NCBI GenBank assembly: GCA_020851015.1
Contig: JADZDN010000126.1
Coordinates: 1-9,556 of the forward strand
Reading direction: 5' to 3'
DNA: 9,556 nt
DNA from: Alphaproteobacteria bacterium
Lineage (GTDB): Bacteria; Pseudomonadota; Alphaproteobacteria; JAEULC01
The notes under the pieces were generated by a model that was not told the origin of the DNA, did not search any database, and saw only the letters and a program-made list of their open reading frames with translations. Shown here in pieces: positions 1 through 6,250 of the stretch. Position numbers and translations under genes: made by a program. Numbering within the stretch: position 1 is the first letter of the stretch; every line of letters begins with the position of its first letter.

Positions 1-1
1 C

Positions 2-625
2 GAGGCCAAGCGCCTGATCGGCGGGGCCTGGGAGATGTGGTGGCTGAAGACGCCGCTGCCCGGCGTGGTGTGGTGCAACTGCCCGCACATGTCGGGCTAT
101 GACGGCATCAAGGTCGAGGACCTGACCCGGGCGGAGTTCGAGGGGCGCAAGCGCATCTACGCGCTGGTCGACTGGCTGCGCAAGACGCCGCTGCCCGGCT
201 TCGAGAAGTGCCACGTCGTGGACGTCGCGCCGCAGACCGGCGTGCGCCAGACCCGGCTGCTCGACGGCGAGTACGTCGTGACCAAGGAGGACGTGGCCGA
301 CCGCGTGCACTTCGCCGACAGCGTGGCGCGGGGACGCGATTACTACACGCCCTATCGCGCGCTGTTGCCGCGCAACGTCGACCAGATGCTGGTCGCCGGC
401 CGGCACTACTCCGCCACCTCGGCGGCGCAGAAGACCTCGCGCGAGATCCCGCCCTGCATGGCGATGGGCGAGGCGGCGGGCATCGCCGCGACGATGGCGC
501 TGGGCGCCAACACCACGGTGCGCGCGGTCGACGTCAACGCCCTGCAACGCAAGATCAGGGCGGCGGGCGGCGATCCGGGCGACCGTCCGGCGCCAAATGC
601 CAAGATCCTCAGGGCCGCGGAGTAG
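2..625 (+). CDS. FAD-dependent oxidoreductase, C-terminal part (5' truncated)
   Basis: The reading frame is open from base 2, so the gene begins before the window; about 207 codons of the C-terminal part are visible, ending in TAG at 623-625. The N-terminal Rossmann FAD-binding motif is therefore not visible. The family call rests on the C-terminal pattern of FAD_oxidored-type flavoproteins: RQTRLLDGEYVV (245-280), an arginine-rich VARGRDYY segment, PYRALLPRNVDQMLVAGRH (about 350-406), and PPCMAMGEAAGIAA (from 449), which in this family lies against the FAD. These enzymes are soluble flavoproteins with poorly defined substrates. The downstream CoA-transferase starts 3 bp after the stop, so the two are almost certainly co-transcribed, which suggests a redox step on an organic acid or its derivative. 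An 18-bp segment coding KTPLPG occurs twice (47-64 and 182-199). Family assignment is firm; substrate and reaction are unknown. Confidence 0.88.
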   Translation, partial: EAKRLIGGAWEMWWLKTPLPGVVWCNCPHMSGYDGIKVEDLTRAEFEGRKRIYALVDWLRKTPLPGFEKCHVVDVAPQTGVRQTRLLDGEYVVTKEDVADRVHFADSVARGRDYYTPYRALLPRNVDQMLVAGRHYSATSAAQKTSREIPPCMAMGEAAGIAATMALGANTTVRAVDVNALQRKIRAAGGDPGDRPAPNAKILRAAE

Positions 626-628
626 CCC

Positions 629-1819
629 ATGGTTGCCAACAGCAAGCTGCCGCTCGACGGCATCAAGGTCGTCGACTTCACCCAGGTGATGATGGGCCCC
701 TGCGCCACGCAGGTGCTGGGCGACTACGGCGCCGACGTGATCAAGATCGAACGGCCGGGTGCCGGCGACCTGTCGCGCACGGCCATTCCCGACGACCCGG
801 GCGGACTCGACAATCCCGTCTTCTTCAGCCTGAACCGCAACAAGCGCAGCATTGCCCTCGACCTGCGCGGCGATAAGGGCAAGCAGGTCGTGCGTGACCT
901 GGTCAAGACCGCCGACGTGGTGGTGAACAATTTCCGCCCGGGCGTGCTCGAGCGCATGGGCTTCGGCTATGCCGAGCTGCGCAAGATCAACAAGCGCATC
1001 ATCAACGCGGTCGGGTCGGGCTTCGGTCCCGCGGGGCCGAACGCGCACAAGGGCGGCCAGGACGTGCTGGCCCAGGCGCTGACCGGCGTGATGCACCGCC
1101 GCTCGGACATGGCGGCCCCGATGTCGATCTATGCCACGGCGCTGGCCGACTATTCCGCCGGCATGCACCTGGTCCAGGGCGTGCTGCTGGCGCTCTTCCA
1201 GCGCGAACGCACGGGCGAGGGGCAGGAGATCAACGTCTCGCTCTACAACTCGATGCTCGCCATGCAGATGCAGGAGGCGGCGATGTCGCTGATGCGCGGG
1301 CGCGACCTCAACTGGGGCGCCATGCCGCTGTCGGGCGTGTTCGCGACCACCGACGGCGCGGTGGTGCTGGTGGGGGCATTCAAGCAGAACCCGCTGCGCG
1401 ATATCTGCACCGCGCTGGAGATTGGCGACCTGTCGGCCGACCCGCGCTACGACAGCTTTCCCAACCAGGTGAGGAACCGCCCGCAGCTCCAGGCCATTTT
1501 CCGCGAGCGTTTCGCCGCCAACACCACCGCCTATTGGCTGAAGCGCCTGGAGGAGCAGGACCTGCTCTGCGCGCCCGTGCGCTCGCTGGCCGAGGCGCTG
1601 GCGGACGAGCAGACCGCGGTCAACGAAATGGTCGTGCAGGTGAACGGTGCGGGCAATGACCCGATCAAGCTGGTCGCCTCGCCGATCGCGATGTCCGACG
1701 CGGCGATCCGGTTGAACCGCCCGCCGCGCCTGGGCGAGCATGGCCGCGACATCCTGCGCGAGCTGGGCTACGCGCCCGATCGGATCGCGTCGCTGGTTGC
1801 CGAGGGTGTGGTGGCATGA
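629..1819 (+). CDS. CaiB/BaiF family (class III) CoA-transferase
   Basis: This 396-residue protein has the usual length for formyl-CoA transferase/CaiB family enzymes, which move CoA from a donor thioester to a carboxylic acid and work as interlocked dimers in the cytoplasm. Visible family signatures are LPLDGIKVVDFTQVMMGP at residues 7-24, GDYGADVIKIERPGAGDLSR at 31-50, LNRNKRSIALDL near 68-79, NNFRPGVLERMGFGY at 100-114 and the catalytic aspartate Asp174 in ALADYSAGMH, followed by RERTGEGQEINVSLYNS. The C-terminal RPPRLGEHGRDILRELGY is also typical. The ATG at 629 is preceded by GGAG at 619-622 with a 6-base spacer, which supports this start. The stop overlaps the start of the next gene by 4 bp (ATGA). 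The acid substrate and CoA donor cannot be read from sequence; neighbours suggest a catabolic acid-activation step. Close alternatives are racemases of the same fold, such as alpha-methylacyl-CoA racemase, which I consider less likely. Confidence 0.93.
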   Translation: MVANSKLPLDGIKVVDFTQVMMGPCATQVLGDYGADVIKIERPGAGDLSRTAIPDDPGGLDNPVFFSLNRNKRSIALDLRGDKGKQVVRDLVKTADVVVNNFRPGVLERMGFGYAELRKINKRIINAVGSGFGPAGPNAHKGGQDVLAQALTGVMHRRSDMAAPMSIYATALADYSAGMHLVQGVLLALFQRERTGEGQEINVSLYNSMLAMQMQEAAMSLMRGRDLNWGAMPLSGVFATTDGAVVLVGAFKQNPLRDICTALEIGDLSADPRYDSFPNQVRNRPQLQAIFRERFAANTTAYWLKRLEEQDLLCAPVRSLAEALADEQTAVNEMVVQVNGAGNDPIKLVASPIAMSDAAIRLNRPPRLGEHGRDILRELGYAPDRIASLVAEGVVA

Positions 1820-2589
1820 GCGTCCGCTTCGCCGTCGAGAACCACGTCGCCCGGGTCACCATCGACCGTCCGCAGGTGATGAATGCGATCGACACGGCCA
1901 CCGAGGCCGAGCTCGACCGCACCTGGTCGGCGATCGAGAACGACGGCGATGTGCGTGCGGTGGTCCTGACCGGCGCCGGCGACCGCGCCTTCTGCGCCGG
2001 CGCCGATGTGAAGAACGTCGGCAAGACCGGCCTGGAATACTGGGCCGACGGGCGGCCGAACGGCTTCGGCGGCATCGCGCTGCGCCAGACCCTCGACGTG
2101 CCGGTGATCGCGCGGGTCAACGGCCACGCGCTGGGCGGCGGGTTCGAGATGGTGCTGGGCTGCGACATCGTGGTGGCGGCGGAGGAGGCGACGTTTGCCT
2201 TTCCCGAGCCGCGCCTCGGCCGCATTCCGCTCGACGGCGGAATGGTGCTGCTGCAGCGCCAGATTCCGTTTCGCGCCGCCATGGGCGTGCTGATGACCGG
2301 CAGGCGGGTCAAGGCCGCCGAGGCGCTGGCCCTCGGTATCGTCAACGAGGTGGTGCCGCGCGCAAACCTGGACGCGGCGGTTGACCGATGGCTGGCGGAC
2401 ATCCTGGCCTGCGCGCCACTGTCGATCCGCTCGATCAAGCAGACCGTGCGCCGCACCGCGCATCTGACGGCCGCCGAGGCGCGGGCGCAGAAGCTGCCGG
2501 CGTTGATCGCGGCGCTCCAGAGCAAGGACCAGGACGAGGGCGTCGCCGCCTTCCGCGAGAAGCGCCAGCCGGTGTGGCGGGGGCGCTAG
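1816..2589 (+). CDS. Enoyl-CoA hydratase/isomerase family protein (crotonase fold)
   Basis: The 257-residue product has the normal length of a single-domain crotonase. The first oxyanion-hole segment is FCAGADVK (59-66) and the second is NGHALGGGFE (102-111). Glu111 and Glu131 (in FPEPRLG) sit 20 residues apart, matching the two catalytic glutamates of classical enoyl-CoA hydratase (Glu144 and Glu164 of the rat enzyme). This favours a true hydratase that adds water to a 2-enoyl-CoA over isomerase or hydrolase variants that lack one of them. RIPLDGGMVLLQRQIP (136-151) and the C-terminal DEGVAAFREKRQPVWRGR are also typical. The start codon overlaps the CoA-transferase stop as ATGA, indicating translational coupling; only a weak GAGG at 1802-1805 precedes it. 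With the preceding gene it would act on a CoA thioester in the cytoplasm. The acyl substrate is unknown. Confidence 0.93.
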   Translation: MSVRFAVENHVARVTIDRPQVMNAIDTATEAELDRTWSAIENDGDVRAVVLTGAGDRAFCAGADVKNVGKTGLEYWADGRPNGFGGIALRQTLDVPVIARVNGHALGGGFEMVLGCDIVVAAEEATFAFPEPRLGRIPLDGGMVLLQRQIPFRAAMGVLMTGRRVKAAEALALGIVNEVVPRANLDAAVDRWLADILACAPLSIRSIKQTVRRTAHLTAAEARAQKLPALIAALQSKDQDEGVAAFREKRQPVWRGR

Positions 2590-2596
2590 CCGCACT

Positions 2597-2923
2597 ATGG
2601 CCTATGTCATCACGCAGGCCTGCATCGACGTGAAGGACAAGGCCTGCGTGCCGTCATGCCCGGTGGAGTGCATCTACGAGGGCGGGCGGATGCTCTACAT
2701 CCACCCGGACGAATGCATCAACTGCGGCCTGTGCGTGAGCGTCTGCCCGGTGCAGGCGATCTATCCCGACGACCAGGTGCCCGAGGGCCAGAAGGCCTAC
2801 ATCGCCGCCAACGCCGAGTTCTTCGGCGACTCGGTGACCGGCTGGCACAGCCCGGGCGGCGCCGGGCCGCGCTACGTCACGGACAAGGACCACCCGCTGG
2901 TGGCGTCGCAGCCCCGGGACTAG
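2597..2923 (+). CDS. Seven-iron ([3Fe-4S][4Fe-4S]) ferredoxin, FdxA-like
   Basis: This 108-residue electron carrier has the dicluster ferredoxin pattern. Cysteines are at 9, 17, 21, 25, 40, 43, 46 and 50. Aligned from memory with Azotobacter FdI, Cys9, Cys17 and Cys50 would bind the [3Fe-4S] cluster and Cys21, Cys40, Cys43 and Cys46 the [4Fe-4S] cluster; Cys25 matches a non-ligand cysteine. The position of FdI Cys11 is Val12 (CIDVKDKAC), as in Thermus and mycobacterial seven-iron ferredoxins. The tail NAEFFGDSVTGWHSPGGAG...DHPLVA recalls the C-terminal extension of actinobacterial FdxA. It starts 7 bp after the hydratase stop with no good Shine-Dalgarno site, so it probably depends on the upstream operon. 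It could shuttle electrons for the FAD-dependent oxidoreductase, but no ferredoxin reductase or P450 is seen in the window. Its TAG stop shares CTAG with the opposing amidohydrolase stop. Confidence 0.93.
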   Translation: MAYVITQACIDVKDKACVPSCPVECIYEGGRMLYIHPDECINCGLCVSVCPVQAIYPDDQVPEGQKAYIAANAEFFGDSVTGWHSPGGAGPRYVTDKDHPLVASQPRD

Positions 2924-4368
2924 CAGCGCCCCGGCAGCTTCGCGAAATGCGGCACGGCTTCGGCCGCCGTCGCAACCTCGGCCTTCGATGCATCGAGGAT
3001 GCGTTCGCGCATGGCGGCGAAGCGCTGCAGCACCGCGGCCTCGTCGAACGCCAGGATGCGTCCGTCGCGATAGGCCCAGCGCCCGTCCACCATCGTCGCG
3101 CGCACGCTAGCCGGCGTCGCGTGCTGAACCAGCGCCGCCAGGTTCAGCGTCAGCGGCGTCTCGGCGGCCCCGTCCATGTCCACGACCGTCAGGTCGGCGC
3201 GGTATCCCGCGGCGATGCGCCCGATCTCCTGGGCCATCCCCAGGGCTCGCGCGCCGCCTTCGGTGGCCCAGACCAGGGCCTCGCGGGCATCCGGCCACTG
3301 CGCGGGATCGGGCAGGGCAGGGCGCGGCAGCATCATGGCCAGGCGCATGACCTCGAAGATGTCATGCCGGCCGCCAGTGTTCGATCCGTCGCTGCCCAGC
3401 GCGAGCGGAATGCCGCGGGCGCGATAGTCGGGGATCGGCGCAAAGCCACTGCCGATCATCAGGTTGCTTACCGGGTTGTGCACGACGGTCACGCCGTGGT
3501 CGGCCAGCAGCGCGCGCTCCTCGGGCGTGGTCCATATGCCGTGGGCGACCGACAGGCGCTGGTTGACCAGGCCGTGGCGCGCCAGTTCGACGATCATGCC
3601 ATCGCGCCAATGGCGGAGCCCGATGCTGGCCTGGGCCTGCGTCTCCAGCAGATGGGTATGCACGTGCACGCCCAGTTCGCCGGCCAGCTCGCGCCAGACG
3701 CTCCACAGCTCCGGCGAGCAACGCTGCGGCGCATTCGGGCCGAGCAGCAGGGCGATGCGGCCGTCCTTGCCGTGCCACCCCGCGTGGATGCGCCGGAACA
3801 GCGCCGCCATATCGGTGGCGTCCGGCCGCTTCGGTCCCTCAACGCGCCGGCGCAGGTCGGGCGGCAGGTCGATGCCCAGCAGGTCGTGGTCGAAGCGGTC
3901 GTGCAGCATCGGTGCGAGGCCGACCCGCATACCCGAACGGCAATGCGCCTCCAGCGCCGCGTCGACCCGGCCGGCATGGGCGAAATGGTCGATCGTGGAC
4001 GTCACGCCGGCCCGCAGCATCTCGGCCGCGCCCAGCAGGATCGCGGTCTGGATGCCGTCGTCGTCCAGCGACCGGCCGTAGGCGACGGTGTAGAGCGCCC
4101 ATTGCTCCAGGGGCAGGCTGTTCTCGGTGCCGCGGACCACCGTGCCGTAGGAGTGGTAGTGGGCATTGACCAGGCCCGGCATCAGCACGCGGCCGGCAAG
4201 GTCGCTCCGGCTGGCCGCCCGCCTGCGCAACGCCGCGGCACCGGCCTCGTCGGTCGCAAGGCCGACGATCCGCGCATCCTCGACCAGCACCGCGCCCAGG
4301 GGCAGCGGCGACCACGTGTCGGCGCCCGGCAGGACCAGTCGGGCGTTCTCCAGCAATAACGCATCCAT
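2920..4368 (-). CDS. Amidohydrolase superfamily protein (cytosine deaminase/chlorohydrolase-like)
   Basis: The 482-residue protein is a metal-dependent hydrolase of the type that includes cytosine and guanine deaminases, SsnA and the AtzA/TrzN chlorohydrolases. The expected motifs appear in order: LMPGLVNAHYHS with His70 and His72; HTHLLET with metal ligand His239 and Glu242; SVAHGIW with His276; HNPVSNL at 297-303; and LGSDGSNTGG with Asp327. No carboxylated lysine site is apparent, which fits a mononuclear metal centre. Residues 1-60 and the C-terminal part (about 380-440, with GYRADLTVVDMDG) would form the small beta-sandwich domain around a TIM barrel. No signal peptide is visible, so it should act in the cytoplasm. 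The ATG is preceded by AGGA (4379-4376) with a 7-base spacer. It is divergent from the ABC importer genes and may process what they import. The reaction could be deamination or hydrolysis of an amide, ring or C-Cl bond; sequence alone does not decide. Confidence 0.92.
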   Translation of the reverse strand: MDALLLENARLVLPGADTWSPLPLGAVLVEDARIVGLATDEAGAAALRRRAASRSDLAGRVLMPGLVNAHYHSYGTVVRGTENSLPLEQWALYTVAYGRSLDDDGIQTAILLGAAEMLRAGVTSTIDHFAHAGRVDAALEAHCRSGMRVGLAPMLHDRFDHDLLGIDLPPDLRRRVEGPKRPDATDMAALFRRIHAGWHGKDGRIALLLGPNAPQRCSPELWSVWRELAGELGVHVHTHLLETQAQASIGLRHWRDGMIVELARHGLVNQRLSVAHGIWTTPEERALLADHGVTVVHNPVSNLMIGSGFAPIPDYRARGIPLALGSDGSNTGGRHDIFEVMRLAMMLPRPALPDPAQWPDAREALVWATEGGARALGMAQEIGRIAAGYRADLTVVDMDGAAETPLTLNLAALVQHATPASVRATMVDGRWAYRDGRILAFDEAAVLQRFAAMRERILDASKAEVATAAEAVPHFAKLPGRC

Positions 4369-4438
4369 CGCCCGATCCTACTTGGTCGACCGCGCGGCTG
4401 CCATTTCGGGTTTTCCGGATGGGCCGCAATTCCGGGGG

Positions 4439-4467
4439 TTGCGAAGGTTCTCTACCGGTGCCTTAAT
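4439..4467 (+). promoter_or_regulatory. Candidate sigma70-type promoter for the ABC importer operon
   Basis: TTGCGA at 4439-4444 (4 of 6 to TTGACA) is followed after exactly 17 bases by CTTAAT at 4462-4467 (4 of 6 to TATAAT). This would place a transcription start near 4474 and a leader of about 50 bases before the binding-protein gene. The match is moderate and such pairs occur by chance; placement directly upstream of the operon is the main support. Confidence 0.32.
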
Positions 4468-4513
4468 CGGCGCGGGGAAGCCGTCCACCGCCGGGAATCG
4501 GACGGGGGCAAAA

Positions 4514-4520
4514 AAGGGAG
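4514..4520 (+). promoter_or_regulatory. Ribosome binding site that decides the binding-protein start
   Basis: AAGGGAG lies immediately before an ATG at 4521 (0-base spacing) and 6 bases before a second in-frame ATG at 4527. The usual Shine-Dalgarno spacing of 5-9 bases favours 4527, two codons inside the longest frame. It is the best ribosome binding site in the window, consistent with high expression of a periplasmic binding protein. Confidence 0.65.
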
Positions 4521-4526
4521 ATGTCG

Positions 4527-6134
4527 ATGTTCAAGATCACGCGGCGTGGCGCTCTGCAGGGCGGTTTGGCGGTTGCGGCAAGCGTCGGTGCGCCGGCCAT
4601 CGTTCGCGGCCAGGCCAGGCCCAGCGCGGCGCGCACGATCCGCGCGGTGTTCCACGGGGACGTGCCTACCTATGACCCGATCTGGACCACGGCCAACATG
4701 GCGGCCTATGCCGGCGGGATGGTCTACGACACGCTGTTCGGCATCGACGAGCAGCAGAACCCCAAGCCGCAGATGGTCGGCAAGTGGGGCCTGTCGGACG
4801 ACAAGCTGAAATACACCTTCGAATTGCGCGATGGGCTGAAATGGACGGACGGCACCCCGGTCACCACCGCCGACGTCCTGCCGTCGCTGAAGCGCTGGGC
4901 CGCGCGCGACGGCGGCGGCCAGCACATGATGCTGCGCGTCAAGGACATCGCCGCGAAGGACGAGAAGACGTTCACGATCGAGCTGAAGGAAAGATACGGC
5001 CTGGTGCTCGACATCCTGGCCAAGACCTCGACGCCGATCTGCTTCATCATGCGCAAGAAGGAAGCCGAGACCGACCCGATGCAGAAGATCGAGCAGGTGG
5101 TCGGCTCGGGCCCGTTCAAGCTCAATCTCGACGAAACCAAGCCCGGCACGCAGTACGTCTACGACCGCAACCCCGACTATGTGCCGCGCAGCGACGCGCC
5201 GTCGGGCATCGCCGGGGGCAAGGTCGTCAAGGTCGACCGCGTCGTGTTCGTCAACATGCCCGACGCCCAGACGGCCGTGGCCGCGGTGCAGGCGGGCGAG
5301 ATCGACTTCTACGAGATCCCGCCGACCGACCTGCTGCCCCAGCTCGAGGGCGACAAGAACATCAAGATCCAGGTATTGAACCCGCTGGGCCAGGTCGGCC
5401 AGATCCGTCTCAACTTCCTGCATCCGCCCTTCGACAACGAGAAGGCGCGGCAGGCGATGCTCTATCTGGTCAAGCAGAGCGACTACATGAAGGCGACGTT
5501 CGGCGACTCGAAGTACGCCAAGGTCTGCCCTTCCTATTTCGGCATGGGCACGCCGATGGAAAACGACGCCAACACCGACTGGTTCAAGGGCGGGCAGAAC
5601 TTCGCCAAGGCCAAGGAGATGTTCAAGGAGGCGGGCTACGATGGGCGCCCCATCGTGCTGCTGCAGGCGACCAACATCCCCTACATGAACAACTCGGCGA
5701 TGATCCTGGCCCAGGAGATGCGCCAGACCGGCCTCAACGTGCAGGTCGAGCCGATGGACTGGTCGAACGTGGTTCAGCGCCGCGCCAACAAGGCCGCGCC
5801 GAACCAGGGCGGGTGGACCATCTTCATCACCTCGTCCGGTGGCAACGCCATCGGCAACCCGATCCTGCTCGCCGCCCACGCGGCGACCGGCGACAAGGCG
5901 TGGTTCGGCTGGCCGTCGGATGCCAAGCAGGAAGAGCTGCGCGACAAGTGGGCGGTGGCGGAAACGCTGGAAGCCCGCAAGGCTGTGGGCCGCGAGCTGC
6001 AGGCCAATGCCTGGAAATTTGTGCCGCAGCTCTACTACGGCCAGTGGGTGCAGCCGGCCGCGGTGCGCAGCAACATCAACGGCCTGCTGCCGGTGGCCGA
6101 GATCATCCCGTGGTGGAACGTCACCAAGGGCTGA
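4527..6134 (+). CDS. ABC transporter substrate-binding protein, family 5 (DppA/OppA-like), Tat-type signal
   Basis: This protein (535 residues from 4527; 537 from the alternative ATG at 4521) is the extracytoplasmic binding component of a peptide/nickel-class importer. The N-terminus MFKITRRGALQGGLAVAASVG has a twin-arginine motif (TRRGALQ) followed by a mild hydrophobic stretch and a likely cleavage site near IVRGQA, so it is probably exported folded to the periplasm by Tat. Family features (longer numbering) include PTYDPIWTTANMAAYAGGMVYDTLF (about 49-73), LRDGLKWTDGTPVTTADV (102-119), GSGPFKL (195-201), DNEKARQAMLYLVKQSDYMKA (305-325) and the C-lobe AGYDGRPIVLLQ (371-382). Length is normal for the family. 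The two permeases and two ATPases that follow complete a transporter. The ligand may be a peptide or another small molecule; binding proteins of this family are not specific enough to tell. A hairpin-bearing gap follows its stop. Confidence 0.93.
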   Translation: MFKITRRGALQGGLAVAASVGAPAIVRGQARPSAARTIRAVFHGDVPTYDPIWTTANMAAYAGGMVYDTLFGIDEQQNPKPQMVGKWGLSDDKLKYTFELRDGLKWTDGTPVTTADVLPSLKRWAARDGGGQHMMLRVKDIAAKDEKTFTIELKERYGLVLDILAKTSTPICFIMRKKEAETDPMQKIEQVVGSGPFKLNLDETKPGTQYVYDRNPDYVPRSDAPSGIAGGKVVKVDRVVFVNMPDAQTAVAAVQAGEIDFYEIPPTDLLPQLEGDKNIKIQVLNPLGQVGQIRLNFLHPPFDNEKARQAMLYLVKQSDYMKATFGDSKYAKVCPSYFGMGTPMENDANTDWFKGGQNFAKAKEMFKEAGYDGRPIVLLQATNIPYMNNSAMILAQEMRQTGLNVQVEPMDWSNVVQRRANKAAPNQGGWTIFITSSGGNAIGNPILLAAHAATGDKAWFGWPSDAKQEELRDKWAVAETLEARKAVGRELQANAWKFVPQLYYGQWVQPAAVRSNINGLLPVAEIIPWWNVTKG

Positions 6135-6165
6135 TCCTTACGCCCACCGTGCAGGCCATGGTCAT

Positions 6166-6200
6166 CGGCCCGGCGGCTCCGCGATGCGGAGCGCGGGCCG
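6166..6200 (+). ncRNA. Intercistronic stem-loop between binding-protein and permease genes
   Basis: An inner 7-bp stem, GCTCCGC (6176-6182) with GCGGAGC (6186-6192), closes a GAT loop. After an asymmetric internal loop (6173-6175 against 6193) an outer 7-bp stem pairs CGGCCCG (6166-6172) with CGGGCCG (6194-6200). The hairpin begins 31 bases after the binding-protein stop, inside a 116-bp gap, while other gaps in the operon are 2 bp or less. No U-tract follows, so it does not look like a full intrinsic terminator. It is more likely an mRNA-stabilising or partially attenuating structure that raises binding protein over permease, as known for other binding-protein operons. The role is inferred. 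Confidence 0.55.
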
Positions 6201-6250
6201 GGACCTGTGCGCCCCAAACCTGAACCGATCCAGGCCCCGATGCACCGCGC

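Larger units (their letters stand above)
4369..4526. promoter_or_regulatory. Divergent intergenic region between amidohydrolase and ABC importer
   Basis: This roughly 150-bp non-coding stretch separates two divergently transcribed genes and should hold the promoters of both. It is less GC-skewed than the genes around it, with T-rich and A-rich patches (4411-4414, 4510-4515). Contents seen are a candidate rightward promoter, a strong ribosome binding site at its right end, AGGA for the leftward gene at 4376-4379, and an imperfect palindrome CCAT-N14-ATGG at 4401-4422 that might be an operator. I found no convincing -35/-10 pair on the minus strand. No regulator gene is present in the window. 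Confidence 0.6.

Noticed and set aside
2656..4359. A 567-codon open frame on the + strand opposite the amidohydrolase
   Set aside because: It is antisense to a gene with full catalytic motifs, is rich in Arg, Gln and His as expected for a shadow of GC-rich coding sequence, and shows no recognisable domain.
4452..5879. A 475-codon open frame on the - strand over the binding-protein gene
   Set aside because: Its composition (Arg, His, Leu, Asp rich) is that of an antisense shadow; the + strand frame has a signal peptide, ribosome binding site and family motifs.
6166..6210. Intrinsic terminator after the binding-protein gene
   Set aside because: The hairpin is strong but is followed by GGACCTGTGC with no run of T, so a full Rho-independent terminator is not supported.
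4784..6223. A 479-codon alternative + strand frame running through the binding-protein gene and the hairpin
   Set aside because: It is a frame-shifted reading of the binding-protein gene with Arg/Gly/Ala-rich composition and no start signal.
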